A DNA stretch of 64,000 bases from Desulfuromonas sp. (GCA_002868865.1 PKUC01000073.1:1-64000); one strand, 5' to 3'. Counted from the stretch's first letter, positions 50,034-62,326 are shown. Notes: a model not told the origin generated them from the sequence alone. Numbers and translations: made by a program.

Positions 50034-52736
50034 TTAATCCGTTCCGTTGAGGCGGTTCAGCAGAACCTTGCGGACATCGTCGATCTTTTCCGGCTGCAAT
50101 ATTTTCTGACCAAAGATATCGTGCACATAGAACACGTCAGCGACCTGATCCACCTTAGTAGAAATTTTCGACACCGAGATATACAGGCCAAGACTGTTGA
50201 GGGCCTGGGTGATTTCATACAGCAACCCGACACGATCATGAGCAAACACATCGATCACCGAATACTGGTCCGAAACCTCGTTGTCGATCTCGACGCGGTT
50301 CGCCTGACGGGGTTTTTCACGCGCGACGAGATAGGTCGACTCCTGCCGTTTGGCCACCAGATCTTCAACATGCACCCGTCCTTCGATGACACCGACCAGG
50401 TCTTCTTCAACCCGCTTCCACTTCTGATCATTTTCAACCAGATCACCGGTGGTGCTGTTCACCTGCAGCACATCAAGAACAACACCATTGCGCCGGGTGT
50501 GAATCTGCGCCCCGAGAATATTGACAGAGTGGGCTGCCATGACACCGGTTATCAACGAAAACAAACCGGGCATATCGAGAGTCGAGAGCACAATCTCGGT
50601 GTAGGTCCCCTCCGGGTGCTGCTCGACCCGCATGGCCAGCGATTTTTTGCCGCGACTCAAAGAGAGCTGCAGGTGCTTGACAATCTCCCTGGAATGGTAA
50701 CTAAGGATATAGCGGGTACTGAGATTGCTGATCGCACGGGAAACACGACTTTCGGGGAATTCCTCGAGCAGAAGGCTTTTGACCTTACGCTTGCGATTGC
50801 GGACCCGTTCGGAGCGCTTCTCCAGATAGAAATCGCCCTTCTCAAGAAAGTCGAAGGTCTTTTCGTACAGCTCCTGCAGGAGCTGCCCCTTCCAGTTACT
50901 CCAGACATCGGGACCGACCGCGCGCACATCGGCAAAGGTCAGCAGGTAGAGCATCTGCAGGTTTTCACTCATCCCCATGGTGTCGGCGAACTGAGCGATC
51001 ATCTTCATGTCGTGCAGATCGCGCCGCTGGGAGATAAACACCATGTCAAGATGATGCTGTACCAGAAACTGCAGACGCTGGCTGTCTTCGCGATTGAGAC
51101 CGAGACGCCGGGCGATGGTCGGGATCATCGATGCGCCCTTGCTGCTGTGGTCCTTCCCTTCCCCCTTGCCGATATCGTGCAGCAGCACAGACAATAAAAG
51201 CAGCTCACGCTTTTCAACATCCCTGGCAATCTGCGTCAGCAGTGGAAATTCACTTTCATAGTGTCCATCCCAGAGTTTGCAGACCTCTTCGGCAGCAAAC
51301 AGGGAATGAATATCAACGGTATAGATATGGTACAGGTCGAACTGTACCTTGCAGAAGATCCGCTTAAACTCAGGAATAAAATGGTGTAGGACATGGAGAT
51401 GATGCATCTTGCGCAAGGTCCGACCAACCCCCTTGTGCCCCCGCAAAATCTTCATAAACGGTTCGGTCATAGCGCGGGAGCGACGTACCTTGTCGTTGAC
51501 CAGAGGCAGACAGGCGCGGATCTGTTCCTTCAGGGACATATTGAGACGGGCGTCGTGTTTCTGCGCAAGTGCAAACGCCTTCATGATCAGCGCCGGAGAC
51601 TCTTCGAGCAGCTGCGGGCGACCGATGCCAATTTCGCCGCGCAGGATATAGAAGCCATCCTCCAGCCCACGCCGCACAAAGAACCCGAGGACCCCGACCT
51701 GGGTCTCTTCGCGTTGGGTCGCCCTGACCACCAGAGTCGAGGCCAGATGCTCGATGCCGGTCGCGTGTGTGTAAAAATCCTGCATGAATTTTTCCACCGC
51801 CTGAGCCTTGCGATCTGAGGTGTAGCCAAGAAATTCAGCGATTTGCTTCTGCTGATCAAACAGAATCTGATCACTCTTGCGCGTCGACAGAAAATGGAGC
51901 TGATTACGGATTTTCCAGAGGTAGTCGAGCGCCTGACGGTATTCATCGGCCAGCTGATCGGTCAACACCCCCTTGATCACCAGGTCGCGTAGCGATGTCG
52001 CTTTGAATTTTACCCGGGCAATCCACAGTGCAGACTGCAGATCCCGCAGACCGCCCTCGCCTTCCTTGATATTCGGTTCGAGCATGAACACCGAGGAGCC
52101 GTACTTTTTCAAACGCTCGGCATTCTCCTGAAGTTTCCGCTGTATAAACTGCTGGGTATTGTTGTTCATCACCGGACGCCCGACCTTAAGCGTAAAATGC
52201 GCGTACGCCTGATCGGATCCGGCCAGAAAACGTGCATCAAGCAGGGATGTTCTCACCGTCAGATCCTGATCGGCGTTATCAAGGCAGTCTTTCGCAGAAC
52301 GGACACTGTAACCGACATCGAGCCCGAGATCCCACAGCAGGTACAACATCCGGTCAGAGAGCACCGCTGCCGCCTTACGACCAGGCTCGTCAAAGAAAAA
52401 CATCAAGTCAAGGTCGGAGCGGGGGTTCATCTCCTGCCGACCATACCCCCCAAGAGCAATCAGACAGCAGTTTTCCAGCGCAATTTCATCGAGATCAGCG
52501 CTCACAGCACGGTACAGAGTCTGGTTCAGGTTATCGTAAACGCGGGTCAGCGCGTCGACCACCCAAATCCCGGAGGCACCAGCCTCATGATGTTTCTGAA
52601 TACTGCGGTTGTGGTGCTCAAGGTAGCTTTTACACGCATTCAACAGGTCGGGACGCTGTTGCTCATACTTTGCGATCCCGTTGCACGCAAAATCGCCTTT
52701 AAGCTCATGGGGTTCAATCTGATAGGGATCATTCAT
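50034..52736 (-). CDS. glnD: [Protein-PII] uridylyltransferase/UR enzyme
   Basis: LGGYGRQEMNPRSDLDLMFF; HD domain LLHDIGKGEGKDHS; two C-terminal ACT-like regions. Confidence 0.96.
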   Translation of the reverse strand: MNDPYQIEPHELKGDFACNGIAKYEQQRPDLLNACKSYLEHHNRSIQKHHEAGASGIWVVDALTRVYDNLNQTLYRAVSADLDEIALENCCLIALGGYGRQEMNPRSDLDLMFFFDEPGRKAAAVLSDRMLYLLWDLGLDVGYSVRSAKDCLDNADQDLTVRTSLLDARFLAGSDQAYAHFTLKVGRPVMNNNTQQFIQRKLQENAERLKKYGSSVFMLEPNIKEGEGGLRDLQSALWIARVKFKATSLRDLVIKGVLTDQLADEYRQALDYLWKIRNQLHFLSTRKSDQILFDQQKQIAEFLGYTSDRKAQAVEKFMQDFYTHATGIEHLASTLVVRATQREETQVGVLGFFVRRGLEDGFYILRGEIGIGRPQLLEESPALIMKAFALAQKHDARLNMSLKEQIRACLPLVNDKVRRSRAMTEPFMKILRGHKGVGRTLRKMHHLHVLHHFIPEFKRIFCKVQFDLYHIYTVDIHSLFAAEEVCKLWDGHYESEFPLLTQIARDVEKRELLLLSVLLHDIGKGEGKDHSSKGASMIPTIARRLGLNREDSQRLQFLVQHHLDMVFISQRRDLHDMKMIAQFADTMGMSENLQMLYLLTFADVRAVGPDVWSNWKGQLLQELYEKTFDFLEKGDFYLEKRSERVRNRKRKVKSLLLEEFPESRVSRAISNLSTRYILSYHSREIVKHLQLSLSRGKKSLAMRVEQHPEGTYTEIVLSTLDMPGLFSLITGVMAAHSVNILGAQIHTRRNGVVLDVLQVNSTTGDLVENDQKWKRVEEDLVGVIEGRVHVEDLVAKRQESTYLVAREKPRQANRVEIDNEVSDQYSVIDVFAHDRVGLLYEITQALNSLGLYISVSKISTKVDQVADVFYVHDIFGQKILQPEKIDDVRKVLLNRLNGTD

Positions 52737-54436
52737 CGGTGGGCAACCTGTTCGAGGGTTTCCACATAGCGCTTGACCCCGGTGACGATAGCGTTGGCGA
52801 CCCGCTTCTGATACGCGCTGCTATTGAGACGTTTTTCCTCACGGCGGTTACTGATGAAGGCCGACTCCACCAGCACCGAGGGCATGGTTGCACCCAGCAG
52901 GACGTGAAACGGGCCCTGCCGAACCCCAAGATCACGGATATAGGAATAGTGCGGCTTTAATCCGCTGATCAGGGCTTGCTGGACTTCGGAAGCAAGTCGG
53001 CTCGACTCATTGATCTTGGCGTTGGCCATCAGATCAAACAGGATCGCTTCGAGATGTCCGACCTCTTCGAGTGAAGTGCCGTTCTCACGAGCCGCAACCG
53101 CGGCGGCCTGATTGTTTTTAGACAGGTTCAGAAAATAGGTTTCGACCCCGTAGGCCTTGCGACTGGCGCTGGCGTTGGCATGAAGGGAGATAAACAGATC
53201 CGCACCAACCTTATTCGCAAAAGCAGTTCGGTCGCGCAGCTTCAGGTATCGGTCATCAGTGCGGGTCAAACGGACCTCGCACTTAAGTTCCTTACGAAGT
53301 TTGTCCGCCAGGTATTTGGCCATCTTCAGAGTTATATTCTTCTCGAGAATTTTATTCGGTCCCACCGCCCCTGGATCTCTACCACCATGTCCGGCATCGA
53401 CAACAATCAGCTTGATCCCTTCGTTCTGCTGATGCTGAGGAATATGTAGCACCGGCAGATCGGAACTGGGCGCTTGCTCTAAGATGCCAGCGATAGAGTC
53501 GTCACGATGGTCGGGGAGAGACCGCATTTCAGGAGTTTTCCCCTTGGCAGCAGGCAGGCGCTTACCCTGAACATCGACGACAAGACGGTACGGATCCTCA
53601 AGAAAGAAAATCTTGTAATCACTCAGATCGTAGAGATCAAACACCACCCGTAACCGCTCCCCATCGAAGCGGCTGGTACGGATCTGCTGTAACAAACCGT
53701 CTTCGACGCTGATCTTGGCGGCAATCGAGGCGTTGGCCTCTGCCCCCCACAGATCAACATAAACCCGGGGCCGCTTGCCGCCCAACTGATTCGCCTGAAA
53801 GCGGACAGAATTGCTCAGATCGAGCACAGTCCGGGTCGAATCGGGACCACTCCAGTAGCGTATGTTCTGCAGAGTTGATGAATCATCGACCGGTTCGGTT
53901 TTAGGTGCAGCGACTTCAAGAGGGCCACCGAGGCGGGTCAATCGCTCGCGGGCACGGGCGTGCATATCGGCTGTCGGATAGTTGTCAACGATCGACTGAT
54001 AAAGCTGTCGGGCGGTGACTGTCTCAGCAAAAACGTCCTGGCTCAGTTCCGCCGCACGGAACAGGGCATCATCGGCTAAGTTGCTGCCGGGAAAGCGACT
54101 GGCAACGGCACGATAGGCCTCGCGGGCCCGACTGAAATCGTCTTTACTCCCCGACGCAAACGCCAATCCATGCCAGGTTTTGGCTTTTAAGAAGGTCACA
54201 TCATCTGCTGAATCTCCCAGACGAGTCGTCTCAATGCGCTCGAGCCGGTTGATGATTTTTTCCCAGTTGACCCTCTGGCGCTGCAGCTGAGCAGACTTGA
54301 CCAAAGTCTGATAATCTGCGCGGATCTGCTGATAGGTCTCTGCCGCACGGGCGATATCCACCGGGCTTGCTCCCCAGAGCAGCACAAGGCAGAGCACCAG
54401 AAGAATCTGTTTAAAAAAACGGTTCACAGCAGACAT
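52733..54436 (-). CDS. N-acetylmuramoyl-L-alanine amidase with TPR and AMIN domains
   Basis: [26 protein letters not shown]...[21 protein letters not shown]...[14 protein letters not shown]. Confidence 0.93.
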   Translation of the reverse strand: MSAVNRFFKQILLVLCLVLLWGASPVDIARAAETYQQIRADYQTLVKSAQLQRQRVNWEKIINRLERIETTRLGDSADDVTFLKAKTWHGLAFASGSKDDFSRAREAYRAVASRFPGSNLADDALFRAAELSQDVFAETVTARQLYQSIVDNYPTADMHARARERLTRLGGPLEVAAPKTEPVDDSSTLQNIRYWSGPDSTRTVLDLSNSVRFQANQLGGKRPRVYVDLWGAEANASIAAKISVEDGLLQQIRTSRFDGERLRVVFDLYDLSDYKIFFLEDPYRLVVDVQGKRLPAAKGKTPEMRSLPDHRDDSIAGILEQAPSSDLPVLHIPQHQQNEGIKLIVVDAGHGGRDPGAVGPNKILEKNITLKMAKYLADKLRKELKCEVRLTRTDDRYLKLRDRTAFANKVGADLFISLHANASASRKAYGVETYFLNLSKNNQAAAVAARENGTSLEEVGHLEAILFDLMANAKINESSRLASEVQQALISGLKPHYSYIRDLGVRQGPFHVLLGATMPSVLVESAFISNRREEKRLNSSAYQKRVANAIVTGVKRYVETLEQVAHR

Positions 54437-57036
54437 TTCAATTCGTCCAGAATATTGAGGGCCTCTACCGGCGTGGTCGCGCCGATGTCGATATCGGTAA
54501 GGCGGCGACGCAGTTCGTCCTCCTCACCCTGAAATAATGACATTTGCGGGTCTTTCGCTGTAACCGGTTGCCCTTTCCCCTGCCCCAGCCGGGGATCTCC
54601 CGTCGAGCTGAACTCACCTGCTTCCAGATTCCGCAGGATTTCTTTAGCCCGTTCGATCACCGCGCTCGGCAATCCGGCCAACCGCCCGACCTGGATTCCG
54701 TAGGAACGACTCGCGCCACCGGCGACGATTTTACGCAGGAAAATAATCTGATCGTTCCATTCCTTGACCGAAATATTATAATTTTTCACCCGCGCACGGG
54801 TCAACGCCAGATCGGTCAATTCATGATAATGGGTCGCAAACAGCGTCTTGGCGGCCACCTTCGAATTGTCATGGAGATATTCCGCCACCGCCCAGGCAAT
54901 ACTGACTCCATCGAAGGTCGAGGTCCCGCGACCGATTTCGTCGAGGATAATCAGGCTGCGCGCTGTAGCATGGTGAAGAATATTGGCGGTCTCGTTCATC
55001 TCCACCATAAAGGTCGACTGCCCTTTGGCGAGATTGTCACTGGCTCCAACCCGGGTAAAAATCCGATCGACGACGCCAACGTGGGCGTTGTCCGCGGGGA
55101 CAAAGCTCCCCATTTGCGCCATCAGCGTAATCAGGGCCACCTGCCTCATAAAGGTCGACTTACCGGCCATGTTGGGGCCGGTGATGATCAACAGCTGATT
55201 CCGTTCCGTATCGAGGACAACATCATTAGGCACAAACGGCTCATTGAGAGACATCCCTTCAACGACCGGGTGACGTCCGCCTTCGATCTTCAAAACTCCC
55301 GAATCATCGATCTTCGGTCTGACATAGTTGCGGTTATGAGCCAGATCCGCCAGCGCCAGCAGGACATCCAGAGTCGCTAGCGCGTCAGCTGTCGTCTGCA
55401 CCCGGGCACCTTCAGCCGCCACCTGATGGCGCACCTGCTGAAACAGGTTGTATTCCAGCTCGACCAGCCGTTCTTCCGCTCCGAGAACTTTCGATTCATA
55501 CTCCTTGAGGGTGGGAGTGATAAAACGTTCGGCATTGGCCAAGGTCTGCTTGCGCAGATAGTCCTCAGGGATACGATCTAGGTGGCGATTGGTGACTTCG
55601 ATAAAATAGCCGAACACCTTATTGTACTTGACCTTGAGCGTCTGAATGCCGGTCCGCTCCCGCTCTTCCTGTTCAAGACGGGCGATCCAGCCCTTCCCCT
55701 CCCGGCTGATGGTGCGCAGCTCATCGAGTTCTGCATTGTAACCATCGCGGATGATACCACCGTCGCGCAGCACAAATGGGGGATCGTCAACGATCGCGGA
55801 GCCGATCAGGGCGACCAGTTCTGGCAGCAGATCGATCCGCTGTCGTAAATCGGTCAGGAACGTGGCGCTGAAACTATTCAGCAGCTCATCAAGAGCGGGC
55901 AAACGTTGCAAAGACTGATGCAGCGCGACCAGATCTTTTCCGTTGGCGCTCGCCATCGAGATTTTGCCATTGAGGCGCTCGAGATCATAGACCCCGTCGA
56001 GGGCTTCACGCAGATCATCACGAACAAGACTCTGATCGAGCAGCTCGGCCACGGCGTCCTGCCGGGCGGTAATCAGCCCATCATCCACCAACGGATAGTG
56101 AATCCACTGGCGCAGCATCCGCCCACCCATGGCAGTAATTGTGCGGTCCAGAACGCCAAGCAAAGACCCTTTTTTACGTCCGTCCTGTAAGGTCGCAGTC
56201 AACTCCAGGTTGCGCCGGGTGGCTTCATCGAGCACCATGTGATGACGGATGTGATAGGTGACCGGCGGCCGCAGGTGGCAGAGGGACTCTTTCTGGGTCT
56301 GTTCCAGATAATAGAGCACCGCCGCAGCAGCCCGGATTGCCTGAGACAGGTCAGCACAACCGAACGCTTCGAGTGTGGAGACGGAAAAGAAACGGCAGAT
56401 CCGGTCACAAGCGGCGTCATCTTCGGTCACCCAGGCGGGCAGATGGTTCTGCATGACACCATCGAGCAGCGGATTTAATCGCCGGGCAAGATCAGCGCCT
56501 TCCTGCTCATCGCTGAGCAGAATCTCACGGGGGCGCAGTGAACCGATCTCACTTTCGACACCTTCAAAACCCTCAACCTGGGTCAGACGGAATTCTCCGG
56601 TACTGATATCGATGTGGGCAAGGCCGAACCCCGCGTCGTTGGTGGAGACGGCCATCAGATAATTGTTCTCTTTGGGCTCCAGCGTGTCGGTATCGGTCAC
56701 CAGTCCGGGCGTCACCACCCGCACAACCTCACGCTTGACGATCCCCTTGGTGGTCTTTGGATCTTCCACCTGTTCACAGATTGCGACCTTAAAGCCCTGT
56801 TCCACCAGCTTTGCAATGTACCCCTGACTGCTATGGTAGGGGATGCCACACAGTGGAATCGCATCCGCATCCCCCTTGTTACGCGAGGTCAGAGTAATAC
56901 CGAGCACCCGTGATGCGGTGACGGCGTCATCCATGAACATTTCGTAAAAGTCGCCGAGACGAAAGAACAGGATCGCGTCCTCATACGCCGATTTTATTTC
57001 CAGATACTGCCGCATCAGCGGCGTTGTTGCTGACAT
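54424..57036 (-). CDS. mutS: DNA mismatch repair protein MutS
   Basis: [70 protein letters not shown]. Confidence 0.97.
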   Translation of the reverse strand: MSATTPLMRQYLEIKSAYEDAILFFRLGDFYEMFMDDAVTASRVLGITLTSRNKGDADAIPLCGIPYHSSQGYIAKLVEQGFKVAICEQVEDPKTTKGIVKREVVRVVTPGLVTDTDTLEPKENNYLMAVSTNDAGFGLAHIDISTGEFRLTQVEGFEGVESEIGSLRPREILLSDEQEGADLARRLNPLLDGVMQNHLPAWVTEDDAACDRICRFFSVSTLEAFGCADLSQAIRAAAAVLYYLEQTQKESLCHLRPPVTYHIRHHMVLDEATRRNLELTATLQDGRKKGSLLGVLDRTITAMGGRMLRQWIHYPLVDDGLITARQDAVAELLDQSLVRDDLREALDGVYDLERLNGKISMASANGKDLVALHQSLQRLPALDELLNSFSATFLTDLRQRIDLLPELVALIGSAIVDDPPFVLRDGGIIRDGYNAELDELRTISREGKGWIARLEQEERERTGIQTLKVKYNKVFGYFIEVTNRHLDRIPEDYLRKQTLANAERFITPTLKEYESKVLGAEERLVELEYNLFQQVRHQVAAEGARVQTTADALATLDVLLALADLAHNRNYVRPKIDDSGVLKIEGGRHPVVEGMSLNEPFVPNDVVLDTERNQLLIITGPNMAGKSTFMRQVALITLMAQMGSFVPADNAHVGVVDRIFTRVGASDNLAKGQSTFMVEMNETANILHHATARSLIILDEIGRGTSTFDGVSIAWAVAEYLHDNSKVAAKTLFATHYHELTDLALTRARVKNYNISVKEWNDQIIFLRKIVAGGASRSYGIQVGRLAGLPSAVIERAKEILRNLEAGEFSSTGDPRLGQGKGQPVTAKDPQMSLFQGEEDELRRRLTDIDIGATTPVEALNILDELKCLL

Positions 57037-57235
57037 GCTAAACCTTCAGAGTGCCGTAAGGATTGAGCGCTGGGGATGGAAAAATCACAGCGGTAAAAAT
57101 GAAGGGCATCCTAACAGACCAGCCGGACGATGTAAATAGATCGGGCCCTGTGCAGTGCTGCATCTGCGGCACTTTCATGCAACCGGACAGATAGACATTG
57201 ACCCGCGGTAAGCAATGGATTTAGAGTCGACCGCC

Positions 57236-58126
57236 ATGAACCCATCTACCGCACAATACAGGCTGCGCGGCACCCTGCTGGTCGCAACCGGAGTCTTCAT
57301 CATCAGCTTTGACGCGCTGCTGGTCCGTCTGGCGGCCGTCGACGGCTGGAACGTGTCTTTCTGGCGAGGCCTGTTCATGGCGCTCTCGATGTTGCCACTT
57401 CTCTGGCGACAACGCTCCCGGACCAAGCCCACGGGCAATAGTTATAGCGGACTCTGGTTGGCGGCCACGCTGATGACCTCCAGCACCCTGTGCCTTGTGC
57501 TAGCCTTTACCTTGACCAAGGCGGCAAATGCCGTCGTCATTCTCAGCGCTTCGCCTCTGTTTGCGGCGATCTTCAGCTCATTTTTTCTGAAAGAAATCTG
57601 CGCGCTCAAAACTTGGCTGGCGATTCTATCCTGCATCGGCGGAGTCGTGTGGGTTATGGCGGGATCTCTCGCTGGCGGTGGACTGCAGGGCGACATACTG
57701 GCGGCTGTCTCGGCACTCTGCATCGGCGGTTACTTCACGGTGTACCGCCACAACCCTTCCCTCTCGCCACCTTCCGTGATTCTGCGCTCCGGGGCATTGC
57801 TCGCGCTATTCTCCTGCTTTCTCGCAACCCCCTTTGCCCTGCCGCTGTCCACCTACGGCTGGCTGATGTTGGCCGGTCTGATCCAGATGCCGGCGGCATC
57901 GCTGTTGATGGCTGCCAGCGCACGATACCTGCCGGCCGCCGAGGTGAGTCTGTTTTTACTTCTAGAAACCGTCCTTGCACCCGTGTGGGTCTGGTGGATT
58001 TTCGGCGAACTGCCGCCCGAAACAACCCTGCTTGGCGGCGGATTGATTCTGGGCACGTTGATTCTTCACACGGTGACGGGACTGAAACTGGCAAAAAGAA
58101 GGGACAGGACAGACAATCCGGAATAA
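57236..58126 (+). CDS. DMT superfamily (EamA) transporter
   Basis: Ten predicted TM segments; SASPLFAAIFSSFFLKE; ETVLAPVWVWWIFGE. Confidence 0.88.
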   Translation: MNPSTAQYRLRGTLLVATGVFIISFDALLVRLAAVDGWNVSFWRGLFMALSMLPLLWRQRSRTKPTGNSYSGLWLAATLMTSSTLCLVLAFTLTKAANAVVILSASPLFAAIFSSFFLKEICALKTWLAILSCIGGVVWVMAGSLAGGGLQGDILAAVSALCIGGYFTVYRHNPSLSPPSVILRSGALLALFSCFLATPFALPLSTYGWLMLAGLIQMPAASLLMAASARYLPAAEVSLFLLLETVLAPVWVWWIFGELPPETTLLGGGLILGTLILHTVTGLKLAKRRDRTDNPE

Positions 58127-58139
58127 GGCAGGTCCGCGA

Positions 58140-59867
58140 TCAAATCGCCTGTGGCTGGCAAAAATCAACGATCTGCAGTTGAACACTGTCCCGACCCCGC
58201 CAGTGATTCATACCGACCCGAAACATCAGATCGACCGGTGAGACAAGCTCTGCTGTGCGGTCCGCCTGCCCAAACGCGATACAGGAAACCCGTGCGCCAC
58301 CCTGCTGCGCCTCAAAACGGAGGTGAGACGTTCCCACGGGGACAACATGATTGACCTGCACCTGCCGGGCGACAAAAACCGGCTGCGGATTGCCGGCGCC
58401 ATAGGGAGCGAGCATATCAAGGCTCCGCACCCGCTGCTCGGTAAGTAAATCAAGAGGAATATCGCCATCGAATGACATGGTCTTGACCATCGTATCTGCG
58501 GTCAGTTCCTGTCGAGCCACCATCTCGAACTGCTGACGGAACAGATCGATATACTCACGATCGATGGTCAATCCGGCGGCCATGGCATGTCCACCAAACC
58601 GATCGAGAGTCTCCTCACACCGTCCAAGTGCCTCAAACAGATTAAATCCGGCGATCGATCGGGCAGACCCCTTGCCACCTGAGCCCTCCAACGCAATCAG
58701 AACCACCGGCCGGTGAAAACGATCCACCAGACGGCTTGCGACAATGCCTATCACCCCGGGATGCCAGCGTTCATCAGCGAGCACCAGTGAATGACAGGCC
58801 GGAAGATCGAACCCTGCAGCGGCGCTGAGAGCCTGTTCAAGCACCTGTTTTTCGACCTGTTGACGTTCACAGTTCAGATCGTCTAAACACTGAGCCTGCT
58901 GAGCGGCTTGCCGGGGATCCCGGTTCAAGAGCAGATCGACACCAAGGGTCGCATCTTCGAGCCGTCCGGCAGCATTCAGGCGTGGCGCCAATTTAAAACC
59001 GACCGCGCCACTGCTGACCTGTTGTACGGCAGCAACAGCTTTTAAAGCCTGTATGCCGACGCGCTGTGCAGTATCGATGCGTTCGAGCCCGGCACGGACC
59101 AGAATGCGATTCACGCCCAGCAGCGGCACAATATCAGCGATCGTCCCCAGGGCGACGAGATCGAGCCCCTGACGCAAATCGGGTTCGGTCCTGTCGTTGA
59201 AGTAGCCGCTCTGCCGCAGGGTGCGGCGCAAGGCGATCAGAAGAAAGAACGCAACTCCGACACCGGAGAGATTTTTGTCGGGGAATGAACAATCAGAGCG
59301 GTGGGGATCGATCAGGGCGTAACAACGTGGAAGGATATCGCCAGGCTGATGGTGATCGACGACGATCAGGTCGAGCCCTAGCTCAGCCGCAAGAGCAGCT
59401 TCTTCCACAGCCGAAACCCCACAATCGACCGAAACCAGTACCCGGCAACCGGACTGGGCCGCAGCGCGGATCGCCTCAGCGGACAGGCCATAGCCGTCCT
59501 GTAACCGTCGTGGAATATGGAAATCGACCCGGCCGCCCATGCTTCGCAGCGATTCGACCAACAGGGTGCAGCCGGTAATGCCATCAACGTCAAAATCACC
59601 ATGAACCGAGATCGGTTCCTGTTGACGCAGGGCACGTTCAAGGCGTTGCGTTGCGGCCTCCATGTCGACAAGTTGGGCAGGATCGGGGAGCGCATTCAAG
59701 CCGGATGAGAGATAACTGCGAACCGATTCGGAGGTATCAAGTCCGCGGGACGTCAGCACCCTGGCGACGAGAGGGTCAACACCCAGGGTATTGACAATAT
59801 CGTGCAGGACCGATTCGTCAGCAGGGGCTGCACGCAGTTTCCAGCGGCGTGCCGGAGCAGCGCTCAT
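58140..59867 (-). CDS. recJ: Single-stranded-DNA exonuclease RecJ
   Basis: VHGDFDVDGITGCTLLVESL; VVDHHQPG; NAAGRLEDATLGVDLLL; GGHAMAAGLTI. Confidence 0.95.
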   Translation of the reverse strand: MSAAPARRWKLRAAPADESVLHDIVNTLGVDPLVARVLTSRGLDTSESVRSYLSSGLNALPDPAQLVDMEAATQRLERALRQQEPISVHGDFDVDGITGCTLLVESLRSMGGRVDFHIPRRLQDGYGLSAEAIRAAAQSGCRVLVSVDCGVSAVEEAALAAELGLDLIVVDHHQPGDILPRCYALIDPHRSDCSFPDKNLSGVGVAFFLLIALRRTLRQSGYFNDRTEPDLRQGLDLVALGTIADIVPLLGVNRILVRAGLERIDTAQRVGIQALKAVAAVQQVSSGAVGFKLAPRLNAAGRLEDATLGVDLLLNRDPRQAAQQAQCLDDLNCERQQVEKQVLEQALSAAAGFDLPACHSLVLADERWHPGVIGIVASRLVDRFHRPVVLIALEGSGGKGSARSIAGFNLFEALGRCEETLDRFGGHAMAAGLTIDREYIDLFRQQFEMVARQELTADTMVKTMSFDGDIPLDLLTEQRVRSLDMLAPYGAGNPQPVFVARQVQVNHVVPVGTSHLRFEAQQGGARVSCIAFGQADRTAELVSPVDLMFRVGMNHWRGRDSVQLQIVDFCQPQAI

Positions 59868-60715
59868 CTCAATCCCGGAGCCTTAACCGGTGTGCTGCGC
59901 ATGGGGCGGTAGACGATCTGTCCGCTCCAGAGGGAATGTCGACCATCAAACAACTTATTCTCAACCCGACTGGCGTCGGTGGTCCCCCAATAATTTTCAC
60001 GCAGGTCAACGGTATTGCGGACCCGTTCGCCCAGCCCGACATTATAGGCCCGATTATCGATAAAACTGTTGTTGGCGATGCGGTAGCGTCCCGAGGCATC
60101 GGCAATCACCAGACCCTGGTCGTTCTCGGTCATTTTGTTCTCGCAAATCACTGGCGAGCCGGACAGGAAATAGATCGCCGTGCCGTTCTCACGAAACAGA
60201 TTCCGTTCGATAAGCATTTCGGTATCATGAAAAAGAATGGCGACCTTGTTGTTCTGAAAACGGGAATATTCGACGGAAACCCAGGAGCGACAGGAATGCA
60301 ACGCATTCGTCGCCTGGCTGAATTCACAATAGGAAAAAGAGGCAGACCGTGCATCCTGAATCTTGATACCTCCCCAGCTGCCGGGTTGCGCATCGGGGTC
60401 AGCCGCCATAAAAACGATCGGCTTCTGAGGGGTTCCATGGGCAACGATTTTACCATGGACCAGCATACGGCTTCCTCTTAACTCATGAGGCTTGCGCGTC
60501 CCGGTAAGCGGTTCCGAGTGGGGTTCAAAAACAACCCGGGTTCCTGGCGCGATGGTCAACACCGCGTTCGGCGCGATGATCATTTCTCCGTGGACGTGAA
60601 CCTCGCCATGCCAGTAGATACTGCCACTGAGCACATTGGTATCAACCGGCGGCGCCAGACATCCCGTCAGTGCCAGCAGTACCCCTCCGAGTATCATTGC
60701 TATAAAGTATTTCAT
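59864..60715 (-). CDS. Right-handed parallel beta-helix lipoprotein
   Basis: Lipobox LALTGC; repeated beta-helix segments (RFQNNKVAILF, LFRENGTAIYF, NKMTENDQGLVI). Confidence 0.75.
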   Translation of the reverse strand: MKYFIAMILGGVLLALTGCLAPPVDTNVLSGSIYWHGEVHVHGEMIIAPNAVLTIAPGTRVVFEPHSEPLTGTRKPHELRGSRMLVHGKIVAHGTPQKPIVFMAADPDAQPGSWGGIKIQDARSASFSYCEFSQATNALHSCRSWVSVEYSRFQNNKVAILFHDTEMLIERNLFRENGTAIYFLSGSPVICENKMTENDQGLVIADASGRYRIANNSFIDNRAYNVGLGERVRNTVDLRENYWGTTDASRVENKLFDGRHSLWSGQIVYRPMRSTPVKAPGLR

Positions 60716-60760
60716 CGTTATCATCATCTCCCCCACACATTATCAATACATCCAAAATGA

Positions 60761-60786
60761 CAACAGGCCGGATAACCGGCCTGTTG
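60761..60786. terminator. Perfect 11-bp stem, 4-nt loop
   Basis: CAACAGGCCGG-ATAA-CCGGCCTGTTG between TPR gene and lipoprotein gene. Confidence 0.55.
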
Positions 60787-60806
60787 CTGTTTCACATTAT
60801 ATCAAT

Positions 60807-61382
60807 TTATTGAATTTTGCCCTGCGAATGCATCGCCTCCAGAGCCTGAACTTCGGCCTGAACCTGAGCGGTTCCGGGACCGGGCGGAGCGATCATCAGG
60901 TATTTTTTCCACACCTCGAGCCCCCGCGCCGGGTCTTTTTTGTCATACAGAAAAACAATCCCCAGATTGTAAAGTGACTGATGGTGGCGCGGATTCAATC
61001 TGTTCGCCGCTTCAAAATTGGCAATCGCCTTATCAAACTGCCCGAGACGCCGATACATCACCCCCTGATCGGTCAGCAGGTTCGGATCGTCGCCTCCGAG
61101 CGCCAGCGCCTTATCGTAAGCAGTAACCGCTTTAGCCGGTTGATCGGAATCGAAGTAATTGTGCCCCAGCTGTACCCAGGCATTGAGATTGTCCGGTTCC
61201 TGAGAGACGATCCGCTCCAGCATGACAATCTTCTGCTGAAAATCGACCGGAGGGGCCGCAGCTGGGTTTCCTGTGGTCACCGCGGTCGATGTCTCCTGAC
61301 GCATATTGGAGACGATCACTCCGATCAGCACACCGACGACCAGAACAACAACGAGAGCAAGAACGGTTTCTTTTTTCATCAT
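60807..61382 (-). CDS. Membrane-anchored tetratricopeptide repeat protein
   Basis: N-terminal TM; AWVQLGHNYFDSDQPAKAVTAYDKALALGG, YRRLGQFDKAIANFEAANRLNP. Confidence 0.85.
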   Translation of the reverse strand: MMKKETVLALVVVLVVGVLIGVIVSNMRQETSTAVTTGNPAAAPPVDFQQKIVMLERIVSQEPDNLNAWVQLGHNYFDSDQPAKAVTAYDKALALGGDDPNLLTDQGVMYRRLGQFDKAIANFEAANRLNPRHHQSLYNLGIVFLYDKKDPARGLEVWKKYLMIAPPGPGTAQVQAEVQALEAMHSQGKIQ

Positions 61383-61391
61383 CTCAACCTT

Positions 61392-62312
61392 TTACTCGGC
61401 CTGTTCTGTCAGGCTCGAGGACTTGCGCGATTCCCAGAAAATCAGAATCGGGCTGGCAACAAAGATGGACGAATAGGTTCCGATCAGCACACCGATCAAC
61501 ATGGCGAACGCAAAGTTGTGGATGACACCGCCACCGAGGACGAACAGTGCGATAACAACCAGCAGGGTCGTTCCCGACGTCAGCAGGGTTCGCGATAACG
61601 TATCGTTAATGCTGCGATTTACAATAAAGGAGAAACTTTCCTTATTGTACTTGGAAACATTCTCACGGATGCGGTCATAGACGATGATCGTATCGTTAAG
61701 AGAATAACCGATAATCGCAAGGAATGCGGCGATAATCGGCAGGTCTATCTCCTTACCGAACAGACTGAAAGCACCCAGGGTGATGGTCACGTCATGGACC
61801 AGCGCGATGATGGCACCTACCGCAAAGCGGAATTCAAAACGCCAGGAGATATACACCAGGATGCCGAGCATCGCATAGAGGATGGCCTTAACCCCCTTCG
61901 CCCGGAGATCCTTACCGACCTGCGGCCCAACCATCTCGACACGGCGGATATCGACCTGCTCAGCACCATAGGTAGTACTGAGGGCATCGCCTATTTCACG
62001 CGACAGCCCTTTCAATTCTCCGGAGCTGTTTTCGACCCGTACCAGAAATTCATTCTCATTGTCGCCGAACTGCTGGACGCTCATGCTGCCCAAATCGAGA
62101 CTCGTGAGTGCCGACTTTATCGTTGCGGCATCCGTCGATTCTGTAAACAACACCTGAACCAGGGTGCCACCAGAGAAGTCGATGCCGTAATCGGGACCGC
62201 CCTTGACGGTCAGTGACACCAGTCCGATGAGGATCAGAGCCGCCGACAGAATAATAGCCAGCTTCCGTTTGCCGACAAAATCAATATGTGTATCCGGTTT
62301 AATAATCTGCAT
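61392..62312 (-). CDS. secF: Protein translocase subunit SecF
   Basis: GPDYGIDFSGGTLVQV...SLNDTIIVYDRIREN...NDTLSRTLLTSGTTLL. Confidence 0.96.
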   Translation of the reverse strand: MQIIKPDTHIDFVGKRKLAIILSAALILIGLVSLTVKGGPDYGIDFSGGTLVQVLFTESTDAATIKSALTSLDLGSMSVQQFGDNENEFLVRVENSSGELKGLSREIGDALSTTYGAEQVDIRRVEMVGPQVGKDLRAKGVKAILYAMLGILVYISWRFEFRFAVGAIIALVHDVTITLGAFSLFGKEIDLPIIAAFLAIIGYSLNDTIIVYDRIRENVSKYNKESFSFIVNRSINDTLSRTLLTSGTTLLVVIALFVLGGGVIHNFAFAMLIGVLIGTYSSIFVASPILIFWESRKSSSLTEQAE

Positions 62313-62326
62313 TGCCGGAAATCTCC

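Noticed and set aside
50004-51197. 397-aa + strand ORF opposite glnD
   Set aside because: Antisense to a clear glnD frame.
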